From assembly GCA_037367405.1 (NCBI GenBank), contig JAZKJV010005531.1:124001-188000 (forward strand): a stretch of 64,000 bases of DNA, written 5' to 3'. The notes beneath the pieces are model-generated. The model worked only from the letters and a program-made list of their open reading frames with translations. It did no database searches and had not been told where the DNA came from. This stretch comes from Ottelia alismoides (Eukaryota; Streptophyta; Magnoliopsida; Alismatales; Hydrocharitaceae). The position numbers and the translations under genes were made by a program. Numbering within the stretch: position 1 is the first letter of the stretch; every line of letters begins with the position of its first letter. This document shows, piece by piece, positions 1 through 11,438 of this stretch.

Positions 1-2790
1 GCAGGTAAATATACTTATGAATATACATGTATAAATTAACACCTAATAAAAAGTTTCGTAAAAATAAATAATGATTATACGTAAAATAGTGAACATTTTT
101 TATTTTGATCAAAAATTAATAAATTCATTTTCTATTTATTTTAGAATTAATAAAGGATTTTAACCATCCTTTTTCCTAGCTAGTCCATGTAGACCAACTA
201 GAACACCCTGACTGTTGACCCACATGTCAACAGTCCTTGCCTCCAGTCGACTCTATGTCAGAGTCACGAGACTCAAACTTTCTCCCCATTTTCATGCATC
301 ATTTATGCTTCTTTCCTCCTCGAGCAACCATCCATCCTGCAGATCCATCACCCTACTCCACGTCGGACCTCTAGAGTCCACCAACCTCCTTCCTTCTCCA
401 TGCAACCTTCTTTGCCATTTTGCCCCTCGACTGCGCTTAAATAAATGCCCACTTTCCTATTTTTGAATTTGATCTATGTTTTTGCATGTAACCCTAAAAG
501 GAAGCATAGGATTGGTCGACCTTGGTGACAGCAATCTCGTCCCCTCCTTGTCGATGTGGAGAAGGTTTGATTCGTGGTGATCCAAGGTTCATCGGAGCTC
601 CTTCAGCAGACCTTCCTCTGCTCCTTACTCTGGTCAAGTAGAGCTGATAATCCTAGGTTCACTTTATCACATTTAGTTTCAGTAGCTTAGTGTAGTTTTT
701 AGTTTCATTAGTTAGCTCATGGGTTAACTTAATTTTAGATTTTTAGATTGCTGGAGCCTTAAGCTCAGCACGAATCCATTGTGAATCCCATGTTCTCGAC
801 CCACCATTTTGCCTCGTTTTTGTTCCCCTTTGTCTACTACATCTTTCACTCCTATTTCCACCTTGATCATGCACGGAACAAGCTTTTCATATCTCCCTCC
901 GTTGCATATCACGAGAGCTCCTCCACTGCGCTCCTTCGTTGTGCTTTCAGCTTCAACAAATGACCGATGACCCTTTACAGGAGGAAGCACCTGAGGAGTC
1001 CCTTGGAGACAATCAAAGCTCAAACCATAGCTCTAGGTGACTAGATCTCCAGGCCCCTTTCGATGGGGCTCGGACCTTCTTGAAGCTTCCTGCATGCATG
1101 GGAGACTAACAAGAAGCTGTTGAGCTTCTTAGCAGCGGCGGAGAAGGCCGGAGCACTGAGTAATCGCCAATCGAAGCAACCACGAAGGGCTTTCTTTTAT
1201 TTTTCTTCCAGCGTTTCTCAGAGTCGTTCGATCGAAGAGCAGGCCCAAATCTAACAAGGTCCCTCTATTTCAGTCGAAGCTTTGCTAGCTGACATCCACC
1301 AATTAAAATAAATGGGCTAACGTGGTGTAAAGAGAGGCGCTCGATAAAGCGTTTTCTTGGGTAATATCAACGGTACCCCACTACTTTTTGAATTTTATTT
1401 TATTCTTGTAAATATTAATTAAAGTTCAAATATTTGTGTAAATATTGTAGTAGAACCCTTGTAGTTATTTTATATTGCATATGGATCCCTTACTAGGTCA
1501 CATCATGTGCCTGCACGCGTGATGGACCTGGGTATTTTGCACATTAACCATGTTGGGTTTTGTTATTTAAATTTAGTACTATAAATAGTAATATAAATGT
1601 AATTTGGGATATTTGCATGCCTTACCTTGTACGTTATTTTATTGTAAAAATACACCTACCAGCATTGTATTTTATTTCTTGTTTTTTTATTTTTATTAAT
1701 TATATCTTGTATGCTAAAAATTTTAGGAAAATACAGTAGATGCTTATAACCAGTTCATGTACGCCCACATTTTTATTTATACATTTAATGTGTTTTTCTG
1801 TTTATAAAATTAGAATAGGAGCTAAATATTCCTTTTTTACTTACAAAAATACAATAAAAATTATAAAATCAACTTTAAAAATTACAAAAAATTAAGTATA
1901 TATTAGTATATATTATAACTTCAAATCAAAAATCATAAAAAATATAAATAGAAAACACTAATTTGAAAAACCCTAAAAAGCCTATAAAAATCAGTGAAAA
2001 TTTCTAAAAACTTCTAAAAAAATGTATTTCTATTATGTTTTTTTTATGTTATATAGTTATATTAAAAAGATTTTTGGGAATTTTTGGACTTATTATCTAT
2101 TTTTAAAGCCCCAAACAATTCGATTTATTTATATAACTCATTGTTTTGATATATTAAATACGTTAAAACTACATAAAAATTAGAAAAAAATACATAAAAA
2201 ATACAAAGTAGAGAAACATTAAAAACACAAACAATTTATTTTTTGAATGTTGCCTATATATATATTTACTTAAAATTATAATGCATGTGTAGACTATATA
2301 TCTTATAATACTTATATAATAACAATTATTATTACATAGATCTATATAGTATATTTAAAAACCTTTATAAAAAAAGGATCGTTCATATATTTATTTATAT
2401 GTATTTATTATATATCTTATATATTACTTATAATATCTATATCATTATTATTATTACATATACAGATATATTATATCTTTAAAAACAAAAAGAAATTAAA
2501 ATTTTGCAAAATAAAAATAGAATAATTAAAATAATTAAAAACATAAAAATTAAATATAACAAAAAATCAAAAAATAGAAAAAGTATAAAAATAATTATTA
2601 TCGGTGATTGATAATAATTATATCAATCCGTGTTTGCTTCTCAGTGGTTCGACCCCACTACTTTGTTACTGTACACATTCCGTAGGGTATAAAATTTCAC
2701 CCTGTATTTATTTATTGTTTCATCATATATCGTCAGTTGATTGTTTGTCTCAGAGGATTGTTTGAGTTCCGAGTACTGTGAGAGAGGTCA
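1..2790 (+). mobile_element. Partial family-T LTR (LTR-A, left copy)
   Basis: This stretch has the same order of parts as the complete LTR at 54,489-58,264 read in reverse: an AT-rich stretch, a GC-richer middle (about 180-1,370) and a long AT-rich tail. Shared landmarks include a palindromic tract near 180 (GTCCATGTAGAC, matching GTCCACGTGGAC near 57,110) followed by CTTTCTCCCC. The tail contains GTTCGACCCC near 2,647, as in the solo LTR at 16,331-19,624. The end at 2,790 is inferred from the ending AGGTCA, like GGTCA in the other copies. The start lies outside the window. No coding capacity is supported. Confidence 0.55.
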
Positions 2791-3785
2791 CTACAGCATT
2801 GTCCGATCTGACTTGTCGGACACTGCAGGCCCTCCAAGATCGGTCGTTAGGAACATCATCGATCTCTTTCAATACTAACCAAGTCTCATATAAAAGGAAC
2901 TCAACATTTCTAATTATCAGACTCTCCATTGATACATATATGTATAGCAAGTATGACTTTTATGTTGTCGATTTCATTCTCCTGTGTAGAGTCTTTGCTT
3001 CGCTTGAAGTCCTAATCTAAGAGGCTCTTCTAAGGACCCAATCCTCAACTTCGGTCCAATAACCGAGTCTCCCATCAATTTACTATCTCTCTAGTTGTAA
3101 AACTTGAAAGTATACTAGTGAACAGTCCAAGTATGGAGGAAGTCGGATTGTGTCTTTTCTTTTCTCCTCTCATTGTAACAAGGATCTATTGAGTTCCTTA
3201 TTACACACACATGCATTTTGTTGCGAATCATCATGTCCGTCAAGAGATTTTGGAGTCTTCTACACTTGTTTTTTCTAGGACACACTGGGTTGTGCCTTTT
3301 CTGAGCACCTAAGTACCTTCTACACCCAAGCATGTAGCATTTACGATGCATGGACCTTTTTTCACGCTCGCTCAACTCATGTGGCCTAATAGCTTTGGTC
3401 CAAGAGGAAAATTGAAAAGGTTGGGAGCGTTTGCTAATTATTCAACACTTTTGTGGAAATTTTCATTGAAATTTTGAGCTTTTTCTTTGATTTTTGAAAT
3501 GATGATGGTCTAGAAATCTCCAATGCTTTTACCAAGGTGGCACATGATGTCCACATTTTTATGATTTTTAACATACACTGGAACATAGGTTAAGTCAAGA
3601 TTAGTACAGGGACCTTGTCCCCATACTGGCTTATGTGTTGATTCTCGAGTTCCATGAAGTGACCCTCAATCATGTCCCATCCTCAAGAATTAGATCCTAA
3701 TTCAACCCTCTCATCCTAGTTCCTCGGGCGAAATATTGACTCATCACAAAGATTATGGCTTCGTGTAAGTGTTGTGCTGGACATA
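2791..3785 (+). other. Short internal region of element A, no gene recognised
   Basis: About 1 kb lies between two family-T LTRs in the same orientation. That suggests a non-autonomous element whose internal region has lost or never had gag-pol. I see no primer-binding site that I can assign to a tRNA. The last bases before the right LTR resemble those preceding the LTR at 58,264 on the other strand, but the GTATAGGGG purine run seen there is absent. Confidence 0.4.
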
Positions 3786-4630
3786 TGATGAATCTACGTT
3801 TCATCATCTTTATTCTATCATTTTGGCCTTAAAAACCCTAGTAAATGCGTGTAAATAGCATTAATTCATGCATTTTAGCATTCATGCATATGTGTGTAAA
3901 AAGTATATAAAATATAGTTTTAAAAGCCAAAATTATAGAATAAAGAAAAGAAAAGAATAAGAATAAAATATTGTAAATATTTTATGACCCGAAACCCCGA
4001 GACCTAGGCATCTCGATGACCAGGTCGACAAGGAATAAAGTAGGGGGAGATAAGGTCAAAATACAGTCAAAATACCTATTCATTTCATGCATTATTTATT
4101 CATTTTGGGACCTATTTTTGGTTCCACTTTTTATACTTCAAATAAAGAAACTTTGTACATGAAAGATGTAGATAATTAAATAAAGAAAAATACAAAATTG
4201 ATTTCATTCAAAAATAATGTATAGATAAAACTTTATGGTCTGAATAAAAATCCAGAATCCCAACTTCCCAGACCCGTATCTCACAAATGAAAACTCCAAA
4301 TGCAGCAAACTCACCTTTAATTGTATATAGTATAAAATAAGCTATTTAATGGTGGTGGTTTCGCATTTGGCGGAGCTACGGTTTGAAAGTTGAGTTTTGG
4401 ACCCACCTTGTATACTTGTACAGATTAACATATTCAATTTATTATTTATTCATTATTTTTGTATTTTTATATTTTTATAATTTTGTAATTAATACTTATA
4501 ATAATTTTGTTCATTAAAATCAGAATAAAAACGTAAATAAAACTCAAATAAAAATACGTGGATATATCATATACATAGGTATTATACCTATATACATACC
4601 TATATAGAATATACTTTTATTTTATTAAAG
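3786..4630 (+). mobile_element. Truncated family-T LTR (LTR-A, right copy)
   Basis: It begins with TGATGAATC and a hairpin tip. Its first 840 bases are collinear with the reverse complement of about 57,430-58,264; for example, the statement of TTTATTCTATCATTTTGG near 3,808 recurs inverted near 58,225. It stops abruptly where LINE K1 begins, and I cannot find its continuation after K1. It is therefore a truncated LTR rather than one simply split by the LINE. Confidence 0.65.
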
Positions 4631-4632
4631 AT

Positions 4633-4845
4633 GCAAAGCTTGACTGTGAAGTGAGAGCTGTAAAGAATGTAGCAAAGAATGGACATGGTTTTCAAGTGGG
4701 GTGGATGGGAACTGACTGTGCAGAAGAAGAGAGATGTGTTTCAAGTCTGAGAGTGGCCGGTGGTGTCCATTTCCCATGCGAATTCCAGCGGTGGCGACCA
4801 AATGGTTTTGTCCATATCAGCTTGCAGGTACAGTGGAGAAGCTAA
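4633..4845 (+). pseudogene. Cysteine-containing reading frame upstream of the K1 reverse transcriptase
   Basis: An open stretch of about 70 codons ending at a TAA at 4,843-4,845, with motifs FQVGWMGTDC and FPCEFQRW. The counterpart in K2 (from 49,640, interrupted by CACTA-2, to 52,117) is open in the same frame. The two copies differ by one in-frame 3 bp indel (AEEERC versus AEERC) and a few substitutions. I do not recognise the family. In plant L1-like LINEs this position is normally occupied by the endonuclease domain, which I cannot see here. It could be captured host sequence or non-coding sequence that stays open by chance. Confidence 0.45.
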
Positions 4846-4879
4846 CATAGCTCCCCAGATGTAGAGCCTCTAGTAACCA

Positions 4880-5900
4880 GGTGATTGCAAAGAGGCTCAT
4901 ACCGATCCTCCAGAGGGTCATCGCTCTAAACTAGTGTGTCTTTTTCAAAAGAAGACAAATAGTTAATAATAATGTGGCGACCAAATAAATTACTCACTCC
5001 ATGGCAACGAGGACGCAAAGGAGCTTTCATATGACAATCAAGCTTGATATGGAAATTAAGGCTTTCGACTAACTAAAATGGAGGTATGTACTTATTCTTC
5101 TAGCCTAACTCAATATCCCCTACTCGTTGATTAGTCTTATCTCCTTGTGCCTCTCTCTGCAACTTCCATATCTCTACTTATAAATGGTTTATGCTCACTG
5201 CCATTTAATCCCAAGAAAGTTGTTCGTCAAGGGTACCCCTTATCTTATCTTCCTCTTCGTTCTGGCAACAGAATTCCTTTCGAGGTGCCTAAAGTCCTCG
5301 CTTCACACTAACATCATTTTAGGCTATAAGATGTCCAAATCAGCACAGTTGATAACGCACATTATGTTCGTTGACGACACCCTCATCTTCAAGAAAGCAG
5401 ATTTTGTCGAGACACACTCCCTCATCGGTATTCTCCAATATTACAATTATATGTTTGTACAAATTATCAACTACGAGAAATCAAGGATTCTTTTCTGCAA
5501 GAAGACACGAGCCACATTTCCAACACTATAAAGGACATTCTTAGCATTCAAGCTTCCTTAAATAACGACATATATTTGGGCAGCCCCCTTAGCAAAAAAG
5601 GAAAGGTAGAAGAGTCCATCACATGCTAAAGAGAAGGTCTCCGCAAAACTAAAAGGTTGGATGTGAAATTCGCTCTCACAAGCGGGTAGAACAGTCCTTA
5701 TTACTTCAGCTCTAATCGTATACCTTTGCATCTTATATCGACTTGTCAAATTCAAGAGCGTACATGGAAGGCCATGGATGCTCTTGCTAGGGATTTCTAG
5801 TGGGGGTTCCATCCAAGGAAAAAACATTGTTATATTGTAGCATGTAATAATATTGTTGTCCTGAAGCATCTTGAAGGCATTGGTATAGAGATGTCAGCAC
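4880..5900 (+). pseudogene. Reverse transcriptase remnant of LINE K1
   Basis: Pieces of a plant LINE reverse transcriptase lie in several frames. The start resembles the conserved finger region (VIAKRLIPILQRVIAL-like, near 4,885). A region matching the RT block before the catalytic box, then HIMFVDDTLIF with the FVDD catalytic box at 5,367-5,378, are open in one frame from 5,184 to 5,531. Frameshifts near 5,070 and 5,530 and stops further on mean no functional enzyme can be made. The role in an intact element would be target-primed reverse transcription of the LINE RNA. Confidence 0.75.
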
Positions 5901-6872
5901 TTGTAAATCGAGCTCTCATAATAAGATTGATTTGGAGATTTCTGAAGGAACCAAATAGTTTGTGGGCAAGAATCTTAATATCAAAATATTGTAGGAAAAA
6001 AGACTTCTGGGGTGCTACATGCACAAGCAATCCCATTTGTGGTCTACCATAATCAATATAAGACCATTAATTTATTCAAACTGCAGGTGGGTAGTTGGAG
6101 ACAGAAAAAGGTTAACATATGACAAGACAATTGGCTTCAAGGGAATACACCTATCTTTAGCAAGAATACGAATTTTATCCTACCCTCAACAGTTGCAGAG
6201 CTTATGAACAATCAAGGAGGCTGGAACGATTCAACTCTCCATCGTTTTTCCCCATAAGCATCTATAATTAGATTCATGCTCTGAAAACTAACAAAGATTA
6301 CGAAGACTTACTGATATGAATCTCGCATCCCGAAGGAACCAGCACTACTAAGTCTGCTTACCAGCTTCTGATCTCGAAAGGAAGAATCGATGGTCAGCAG
6401 CGTACAACTCTTAGCAAGACGATTTTGGATTCTAAAGATTTGGCGTCGAAAATCAAACTATTCCTATGACGACTGATTAACTCGGTCCTTCCCTTCAAAG
6501 ATACCTTAAGGTGAAAATACCCAATTACATAGACATAAGTCCCCTTTGCATGGAAAATCAGAAGATCAACCACACCTCTTCTTAGATTGTTCACTGGCCA
6601 GAGCAGTGTGGTTCCGGATAGGGATTCGTTTTGATCAAATCAAGCAAGGCATTTGGGACTTCTTTCTTTCACATCGTACGTAGGGGGACAATCACCTACT
6701 TAGTTTCACAACATCATGCTCCTTGATACATAACATATGGACAGTCATATGGAAGAAAAAATATGGGAACTCGAACGCCAACCCCCTTCTGGTGACCAAG
6801 AGTGCACTAGCCTCTTACCACTACTAGTCTGGAGACTCTTTCGATCTACTTGTTCAACACATGGCTCCCCAA

Positions 6873-7036
6873 TGGAACTATTTTTCGTGGGGAAAGATGT
6901 TGTACTGAAAGTGTAATAGAGCATGTCAGACTCCTATATGAGTCTTGGTCTTTGTAACCTTGTACCTAACTTGTGATTATAAAGTTTTTGGGTGTCTACC
7001 TTCACGGTTTGACACCCTTTTTTCCTTCAAAAAAAA
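6873..7036 (+). mobile_element. 164 bp 5'-truncated LINE insertion in K1
   Basis: The insert ends in an A-run and is flanked by a 16 bp exact direct repeat, ACACATGGCTCCCCAA, at 6,857-6,872 and 7,037-7,052. Long duplications plus a 3' poly(A) are the signature of target-primed reverse transcription. The inserted piece is only the extreme 3' end of a LINE and has no coding capacity. Confidence 0.88.
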
Positions 7037-7551
7037 ACACATGGCTCCCCAAGTAACAACACTCCGGGAGCATTCTTATTATGACGTTCGTATTGAAGTA
7101 TACGCTACCTACACTACATGCAGAATTTGTATGCTTTAACTCAAATATTGATTTTTTAGAGGCCAAGGTAATATCTTCCTCCGACACCTTGGTGTCCGAG
7201 GCAAAACTTTCGGTTATTGAATTAGGGCTAGAAATCACCTCATTCCACGAGCACGATAAGGTAACCATAGTTACGGAATGCAAAATAGTGACTGATCAGA
7301 TCAACAAAATCACCAGCTCGGAATGAAGGATATATAGAAGGATTGAAGCATGCCAACGCTCACTTCAGAACTCATCAAATATCCAGTTGACTTTCTTACC
7401 GCGTAGAAATATGATTCGTACTTGTGATCTCGCAACTTTTATATACAAAACGATTGTCAGGAACTCTGGGATGGAACTAATATCTCTGACTGTAATGTAC
7501 ACCGCACTTGTAACATCACAATACTAATTATTCTTTTCTTAAAAAAAAAGA

Positions 7552-7969
7552 GGAGGAGAAATCGGTTAGGGATAATCGAAATCAAAAAAATATCAAAAAC
7601 TTGTCCAGGGTTCCTGTATTCAGGTTGGAAGAAACCATTAGCTTCCGAAGAAACCATTAGCTTCAGACGACTGGAATATGCACGGGGAAATGGACACCAC
7701 CAACCATTCTCGGACCAAACAAGACGGAACACGTCTCCTTTCATCCTCCTCGTACACGATTTCCGTCCGCTTCACTCCAAAACCATTACCTTTACAGATT
7801 AAAAAATAAATTAGGTATCTGCACACAGTCTCTCTGCCCGCTCTACTCCAAAACCATGTCCATGTTACTCTTTACTACAGATATAGTAACGTGCAAACAC
7901 TAGTCACACCACTTGTATGCGTTTGTTTTCAGATAGGGTATAATAAATAAAAAAGGCACGAGCTGAAAC
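7552..7969 (+). promoter_or_regulatory. Upstream region of the ENOD93-like gene
   Basis: Non-repetitive sequence lies between LINE K1 and the ENOD93 promoter. The only structure seen is a small direct duplication of GAAACCATTAGCTTC near 7,633 and 7,650. Being the nearest upstream sequence it is the likely proximal promoter, but no specific operator can be defended by eye. Confidence 0.35.
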
Positions 7970-8017
7970 GGTGGACTCCTCCCCACAGTTGGGGAGAAAC
8001 CATCGACTCTTTCTGCC

Positions 8018-8024
8018 TATAAAA
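8018..8024 (+). promoter_or_regulatory. TATA box of the ENOD93-like gene
   Basis: TATAAAA lies 101 bases before the chosen start codon. With the usual spacing of about 25-35 bases, transcription would begin near 8,045-8,060. That would place the upstream in-frame ATG at 8,041 outside the mRNA and supports translation from 8,125. Confidence 0.65.
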
Positions 8025-8124
8025 CAGAACCCGGCTATCCATGGTTTCCTTCATCCCGCACTCCACCCTCACAACAGCAACCCCACCACTTCCCTTCAAC
8101 TGCTCCCCGATCCCGTCTCATCTG

Positions 8125-8720
8125 ATGGCATCCTCATCGGTAGTCAACCGCTCTTATTTGGATCAGAGGCTCGCCGTTGCCAAGAGATGCTCCCACGGTC
8201 AGCACGTCTTGACTCTTCCTGCTATCTTCTCCTAGTTAGTACGTTTGTTTGTAAGATTACTGATGGGTCCCCGACCTCTTTCACGAATGGATTGCAGAAG
8301 GGGTGATCGCGGGAACCAAAGCCGCTGTCATGGCAACTGTCGCATCAGCAATCCCCACCGTATGTCGTTAACCATATAGATAGTGCTTTCTTTTATATTT
8401 CTGCACAAATGGAACATGTTTCTGAGATCGAGGATGGGTGATATTGCAGTTGGCGAGCGTGAGGATGCTTCCGTGGGCGAGGGCCAACCTCAACCCCACT
8501 GCCCAAGCTCTCATCGTCTCCACAGGTTGGTCATCAGCTGTTTGTTAACATTCTTGATGCTAATTATAACTCAATTTCAAGCACCCACTGTGAGTATCTA
8601 AATCGAGCAATATACACCGCGTTTGCAGCTGCGGGAATGGCGTATTTCATAGTAGCAGACAAGACGATCTTGGCCTCGGCACGAAAGAACTCCTTCCGTG
8701 ATTCCCATGTCTCCGCATGA
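8125..8720 (+). CDS. ENOD93: Early nodulin 93-like (ENOD93) protein, four exons
   Basis: Four exons (8,125-8,197, 8,298-8,359, 8,450-8,525, 8,629-8,720) join in frame to 100 codons plus a stop. All three introns (100, 90 and 103 bp) begin GT and end TTGCAG. The protein shows the family hallmarks: AVAKRCSHEGV at residues 17-27, AIPTLASVRMLPWARANLNP at 42-61 and AYFIVADKTILASARKNSF at 75-93, with hydrophobic stretches at about 33-49 and 65-80 compatible with a small membrane protein. The length is typical for the family. ENOD93 proteins were named from legume nodules but occur in plants generally; association with mitochondria and nitrogen-use traits has been reported, while the molecular function is unsettled. 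The in-frame ATG at 8,041 lies too close to the TATA box to be the likely start. No disruption is seen, so the gene may be functional. Confidence 0.92.
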
Positions 8721-9237
8721 AGAGAAAATTTTCATTATTCGATGTAGCTCTCCTGCAGCTGCTCTGTTTTGTTCTGTGGGCATCAACTGCATGTTGATCA
8801 CGTGTCAACATGTTAATGTAGCTGTGAGTGTGTAGATATATGGATGTGGAAATGGAATTAAGTCGCATTCGAAGGTTCTTATATTTCTGTTTCAACTTTC
8901 TCTCACAACTCGGTGTTAAAGAAAAGGAATATAATTAGATCGCACTGTGATAAGGGCTCATATATCATGGCCCACCTAACTGGACCCTCTCATGAACAAA
9001 TGCTAAGACGCGTATTATTTAAAAAACAAGTGGACTACTGGTAACTGAGAAGTTCAATAATTATCAAGCGGACATCTTTCAGAATTGTTTGCAGTCCCAA
9101 CCACAAAAGCTCTCTTTTTGCATTTTGTGAATGAAGTTATACGATTGGAGTGGATCCTTGTTGTTACATCTAGCGCAGGGGAGCACATCCGATCACCCGT
9201 ACATACCATCCAATCCTCATCCAGCAGCTCCCCTTCC
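8721..9237 (+). other. 3' flank of the ENOD93-like gene
   Basis: The first 200 or so bases probably hold the 3' untranslated region. I see no classical AATAAA, although AT-rich near-matches occur around 8,925-8,935. The rest is unremarkable single-copy-looking sequence leading into the foldback at 9,238. Confidence 0.4.
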
Positions 9238-9452
9238 TTATAGGGGAACGGATCCTCTGCTGTGCAGCAGGGATCTGCTGCAACCCGAGAGTGAACCCGA
9301 GCCGCTCGATCGAGATCGAGCGGTTGGCACGGTAAGGACCTATAAAACCCTTGATTTCGTGCGAACCGCTCGATCTCGATCGAGCGGCTCGGGTTCACTC
9401 CCGATTGCAGCAGATCCCTGCTGCCCAGCAGAGGATCCGCTTCCGCCTTATA
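9238..9452. repeat. Foldback: inverted repeat with arms of about 88 bp
   Basis: The left arm (about 9,238-9,325) and right arm (about 9,363-9,452) are nearly perfect reverse complements. The loop is about 37 bases and contains TATAAAA at 9,341-9,347. The arms include GTGAACCCGAGCCGCTCGAT and its complement, and within each arm a smaller palindrome, CTCGATCGAGATCGAG. No target-site duplication was found, so it is not clearly a MITE. A transcript would form a long hairpin, a possible source of small RNAs. Confidence 0.8.
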
Positions 9453-9817
9453 GCGGGTGTTGTAACAGTGGAGGATCTGCTCCCTTCAAAGCTTGGATGA
9501 TTGATAGGAGGGTGAATGGGAGCTGGGGGAGTTGAAAAATGTCTTTTTAGCAAATTAGAAAAAAAATATGTTTTTAAACAAATATGCATAGTTAACTATT
9601 TGAAATACCAAATTTGTTGAAAAGTAACAACAGGTTGGGTATGTTGGAGTAAAATCCAAATCCATTGATACATGCACTGTATACAGAAAGTTGCACGATA
9701 TATAGTGAAAATGGGACACATTGTTTCGAGGCTTAAAAGCAAGGTTAATGTAACTACAGGTTAATGTTTACCTTTGAATTGGGTAGGACCCTTGAGTTGA
9801 TGCAGAGCACAATGTAC
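9453..9817. other. No recognisable gene
   Basis: AT-rich intergenic sequence between the foldback and the MITE. I see no coding signal, tandem repeat or transposon terminus in it. Confidence 0.4.
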
Positions 9818-9820
9818 TTA

Positions 9821-10059
9821 GGGCCCGTTCGGTAGGAGAATAAGCAGGAATAAGGATGGGGAATAAGGGTCTATTCTCCGTTCGGCTGGAGGATAAGAAT
9901 AAGGAGAATAAGGTGAAATAAAGGTAGGTAAGGTAGGATAAAGATAGGAATAAGAGTGAAATAAGATGAAATAATGGGGAATAGTCGTACCACGAGGAAG
10001 CGTGTTGGGGGCTTATTCCCGTTATTCCATTCCACCTTATACCCCAAACGAACAGGGCC
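9821..10059. mobile_element. MITE with TTA target duplication (PIF/Harbinger-like)
   Basis: The 239 bp element has inverted ends, GGGCCCGTTCGGTAGG at the left and a right end that reads GGCCCTGTTCGTTTGGGG in reverse complement. Direct TTA flanks it at 9,818-9,820 and 10,060-10,062. The 3 bp TTA duplication and ends of this type suit a PIF/Harbinger MITE. The interior is purine-rich (AATAAGG-type words) and non-coding. It sits in a LINE remnant. Confidence 0.75.
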
Positions 10060-10062
10060 TTA

Positions 10063-10510
10063 CAGTAGAAGATGATAATAATGTCTTGGTTGTGAAAGGT
10101 GGTAACTGCTTTGAGTCCTTTGATCGCTGATAGTTCTGCTTCGGGAGCTGAGATCGCTTGCATTGAATGTTGTGCTACACCTTCCAAGAGTTCAGAATAT
10201 GGGGTGAGACATATGTCCAAAAAGACCTGGGAACACATGTGAAATCTGTATTGGACGTGCTTATTCTTCGCTTTCAGAAATCCAAAAAAAGGATCCAGGA
10301 GATGCCATGATTCCCCACAGAGGAGGCAAAGGCGAGAAGGATTCCGTAGGTGGTAAAATCCATGTATAGGATACGTAGAAATATGTCTGAAGTACCGATC
10401 CGATTGTGATCTGAGTACATTTTGTAAATAGATCTTGGCCTATCCAAGTACATTCCAGGAGAGTTGCAGCCTCTTAAGGTTTTAGTATCTGGATTCATGT
10501 TTTCTTTCAT
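10063..10510 (-). pseudogene. LINE RNase H remnant
   Basis: On the minus strand a stretch around 10,085-10,240 resembles a plant LINE RNase H domain, with APEAELSAIKGLKAV, the region that carries the conserved acidic residue before a helix. The sequence to 10,510 may be its upstream neighbour but is frameshifted. The MITE at 9,821 interrupts or abuts its 3' side. It is a fragment and cannot be active. Confidence 0.5.
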
Positions 10511-10800
10511 AGTGGAACATCTCTTTGCCTATAGTTTTTTTCCCGCTCCATCAGTGAAAGTTTCCCACGTATAATCGTGTGTCTTCTTCATGGTTGATTG
10601 CTTGTGGTTGATTACGTGTGCAACAACTCAAACATGGTGCTTTTGTGTTTCGTCAAGGCACTCATGGGTTATATTCAAGACTTTAATTTGAAGGCCATCC
10701 AAAAGGACATTAGAATAAAGAATTAAAGTCTAGATTATGCAAAAGGATGCTTGTCTGCGACAATACTAATCAACAAGATAGTTGTTCATAAGAGATGTCT
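10511..10800. other. Unassigned sequence before LINE H
   Basis: No gene or repeat end is recognised. It may be the 5' untranslated part of LINE H, whose first open reading frame starts at about 10,824. Confidence 0.3.
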
Positions 10801-10823
10801 CGTGCCTTGGACAATGACGAATT

Positions 10824-11438
10824 ATGTGTATGTCACGGGAGATGAACATGAAATGGGCGACGACGCCTTCTACCTTTCTCTATAAGTTCTCCAAAAGACA
10901 AGTAATTGGGGAGGTCACCTCCCAACCCCTATATCTACTGCTAGGGACATCGGTCACCTCCCTTGATAATGTTACCATTTGGTTCTATCATTGGTCCCCT
11001 TCTTTTGGAGCCAAATGCATCGAAGAAAGTAATCTGTATTGGCTGGTGGTCCTGGGCCTTCCGTTGCACAACCGCTACCCGTGTATTCTGAACAACCTAG
11101 TGAAAAACTTCGGCAAACTTCTAGCCTTCAAAGTTCCACCACTATCGGAAGATTGTGAGGATGCTTCCATGATGAAACTATTGGTGGACATCCCTAACAT
11201 ACAAGTAATCCTCAAAGGATTCGAGGTGGTCAAAACTGATGGGTTATTCAAGGCGACCTTCCATCCCATTAACCAATTCAGGGAAGTTTTACCATACCCC
11301 CTCGTCGGAAAATACCACCTCCTATCTCTTAGTTTCGAAGTACCAATAGGCAAAACCAGCCAAGCATTCTCCGTTCACTTGGAACGAGAAGAAAACACCG
11401 ACCATCTCTATCGTCGAGTTAGCACCTTCGCCCTTTGA
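10824..11438 (+). pseudogene. LINE H ORF1 protein (DUF4283-like), partial
   Basis: An open frame of 204 codons. YWLVVLGLPLHNRYPCILNN at about residues 72-91 matches the W-x-x-x-x-G-L-P-L pattern of plant LINE ORF1 and DUF4283 proteins, which bind the element RNA. FEVVKTDGLFKATFHPI at about 132-148 continues that family pattern. The frame ends in a stop at 11,436-11,438 before the protein should finish, and related sequence continues in other frames to 11,706 and after 31,890, so the gene is broken. The start methionine is only the first available ATG. Confidence 0.65.

Larger units (their letters stand above)
4631..7551 (+). mobile_element. LINE K1, decayed non-LTR retrotransposon
   Basis: A LINE on the + strand with many stops and frameshifts. 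In order it shows a cysteine-containing reading frame (4,633-4,845), a reverse transcriptase (about 4,880-5,900, with an FVDD box at 5,367-5,378), a zinc-knuckle-like region after the RT (near 6,570-6,650), a 164 bp LINE insertion, and an RNase H-like stretch (about 7,150-7,440, with VTIVTECK around 7,260). An A-run at about 7,542-7,551 is the likely tail. A second copy (K2) lies at 49,560-54,488. Outer target-site duplications were not found. Confidence 0.8.

Noticed and set aside
8041..8124. N-terminal extension of the ENOD93-like protein from the ATG at 8,041
   Set aside because: It lies about 17 bases after the TATA box, upstream of the expected transcription start, and lacks resemblance to the family.
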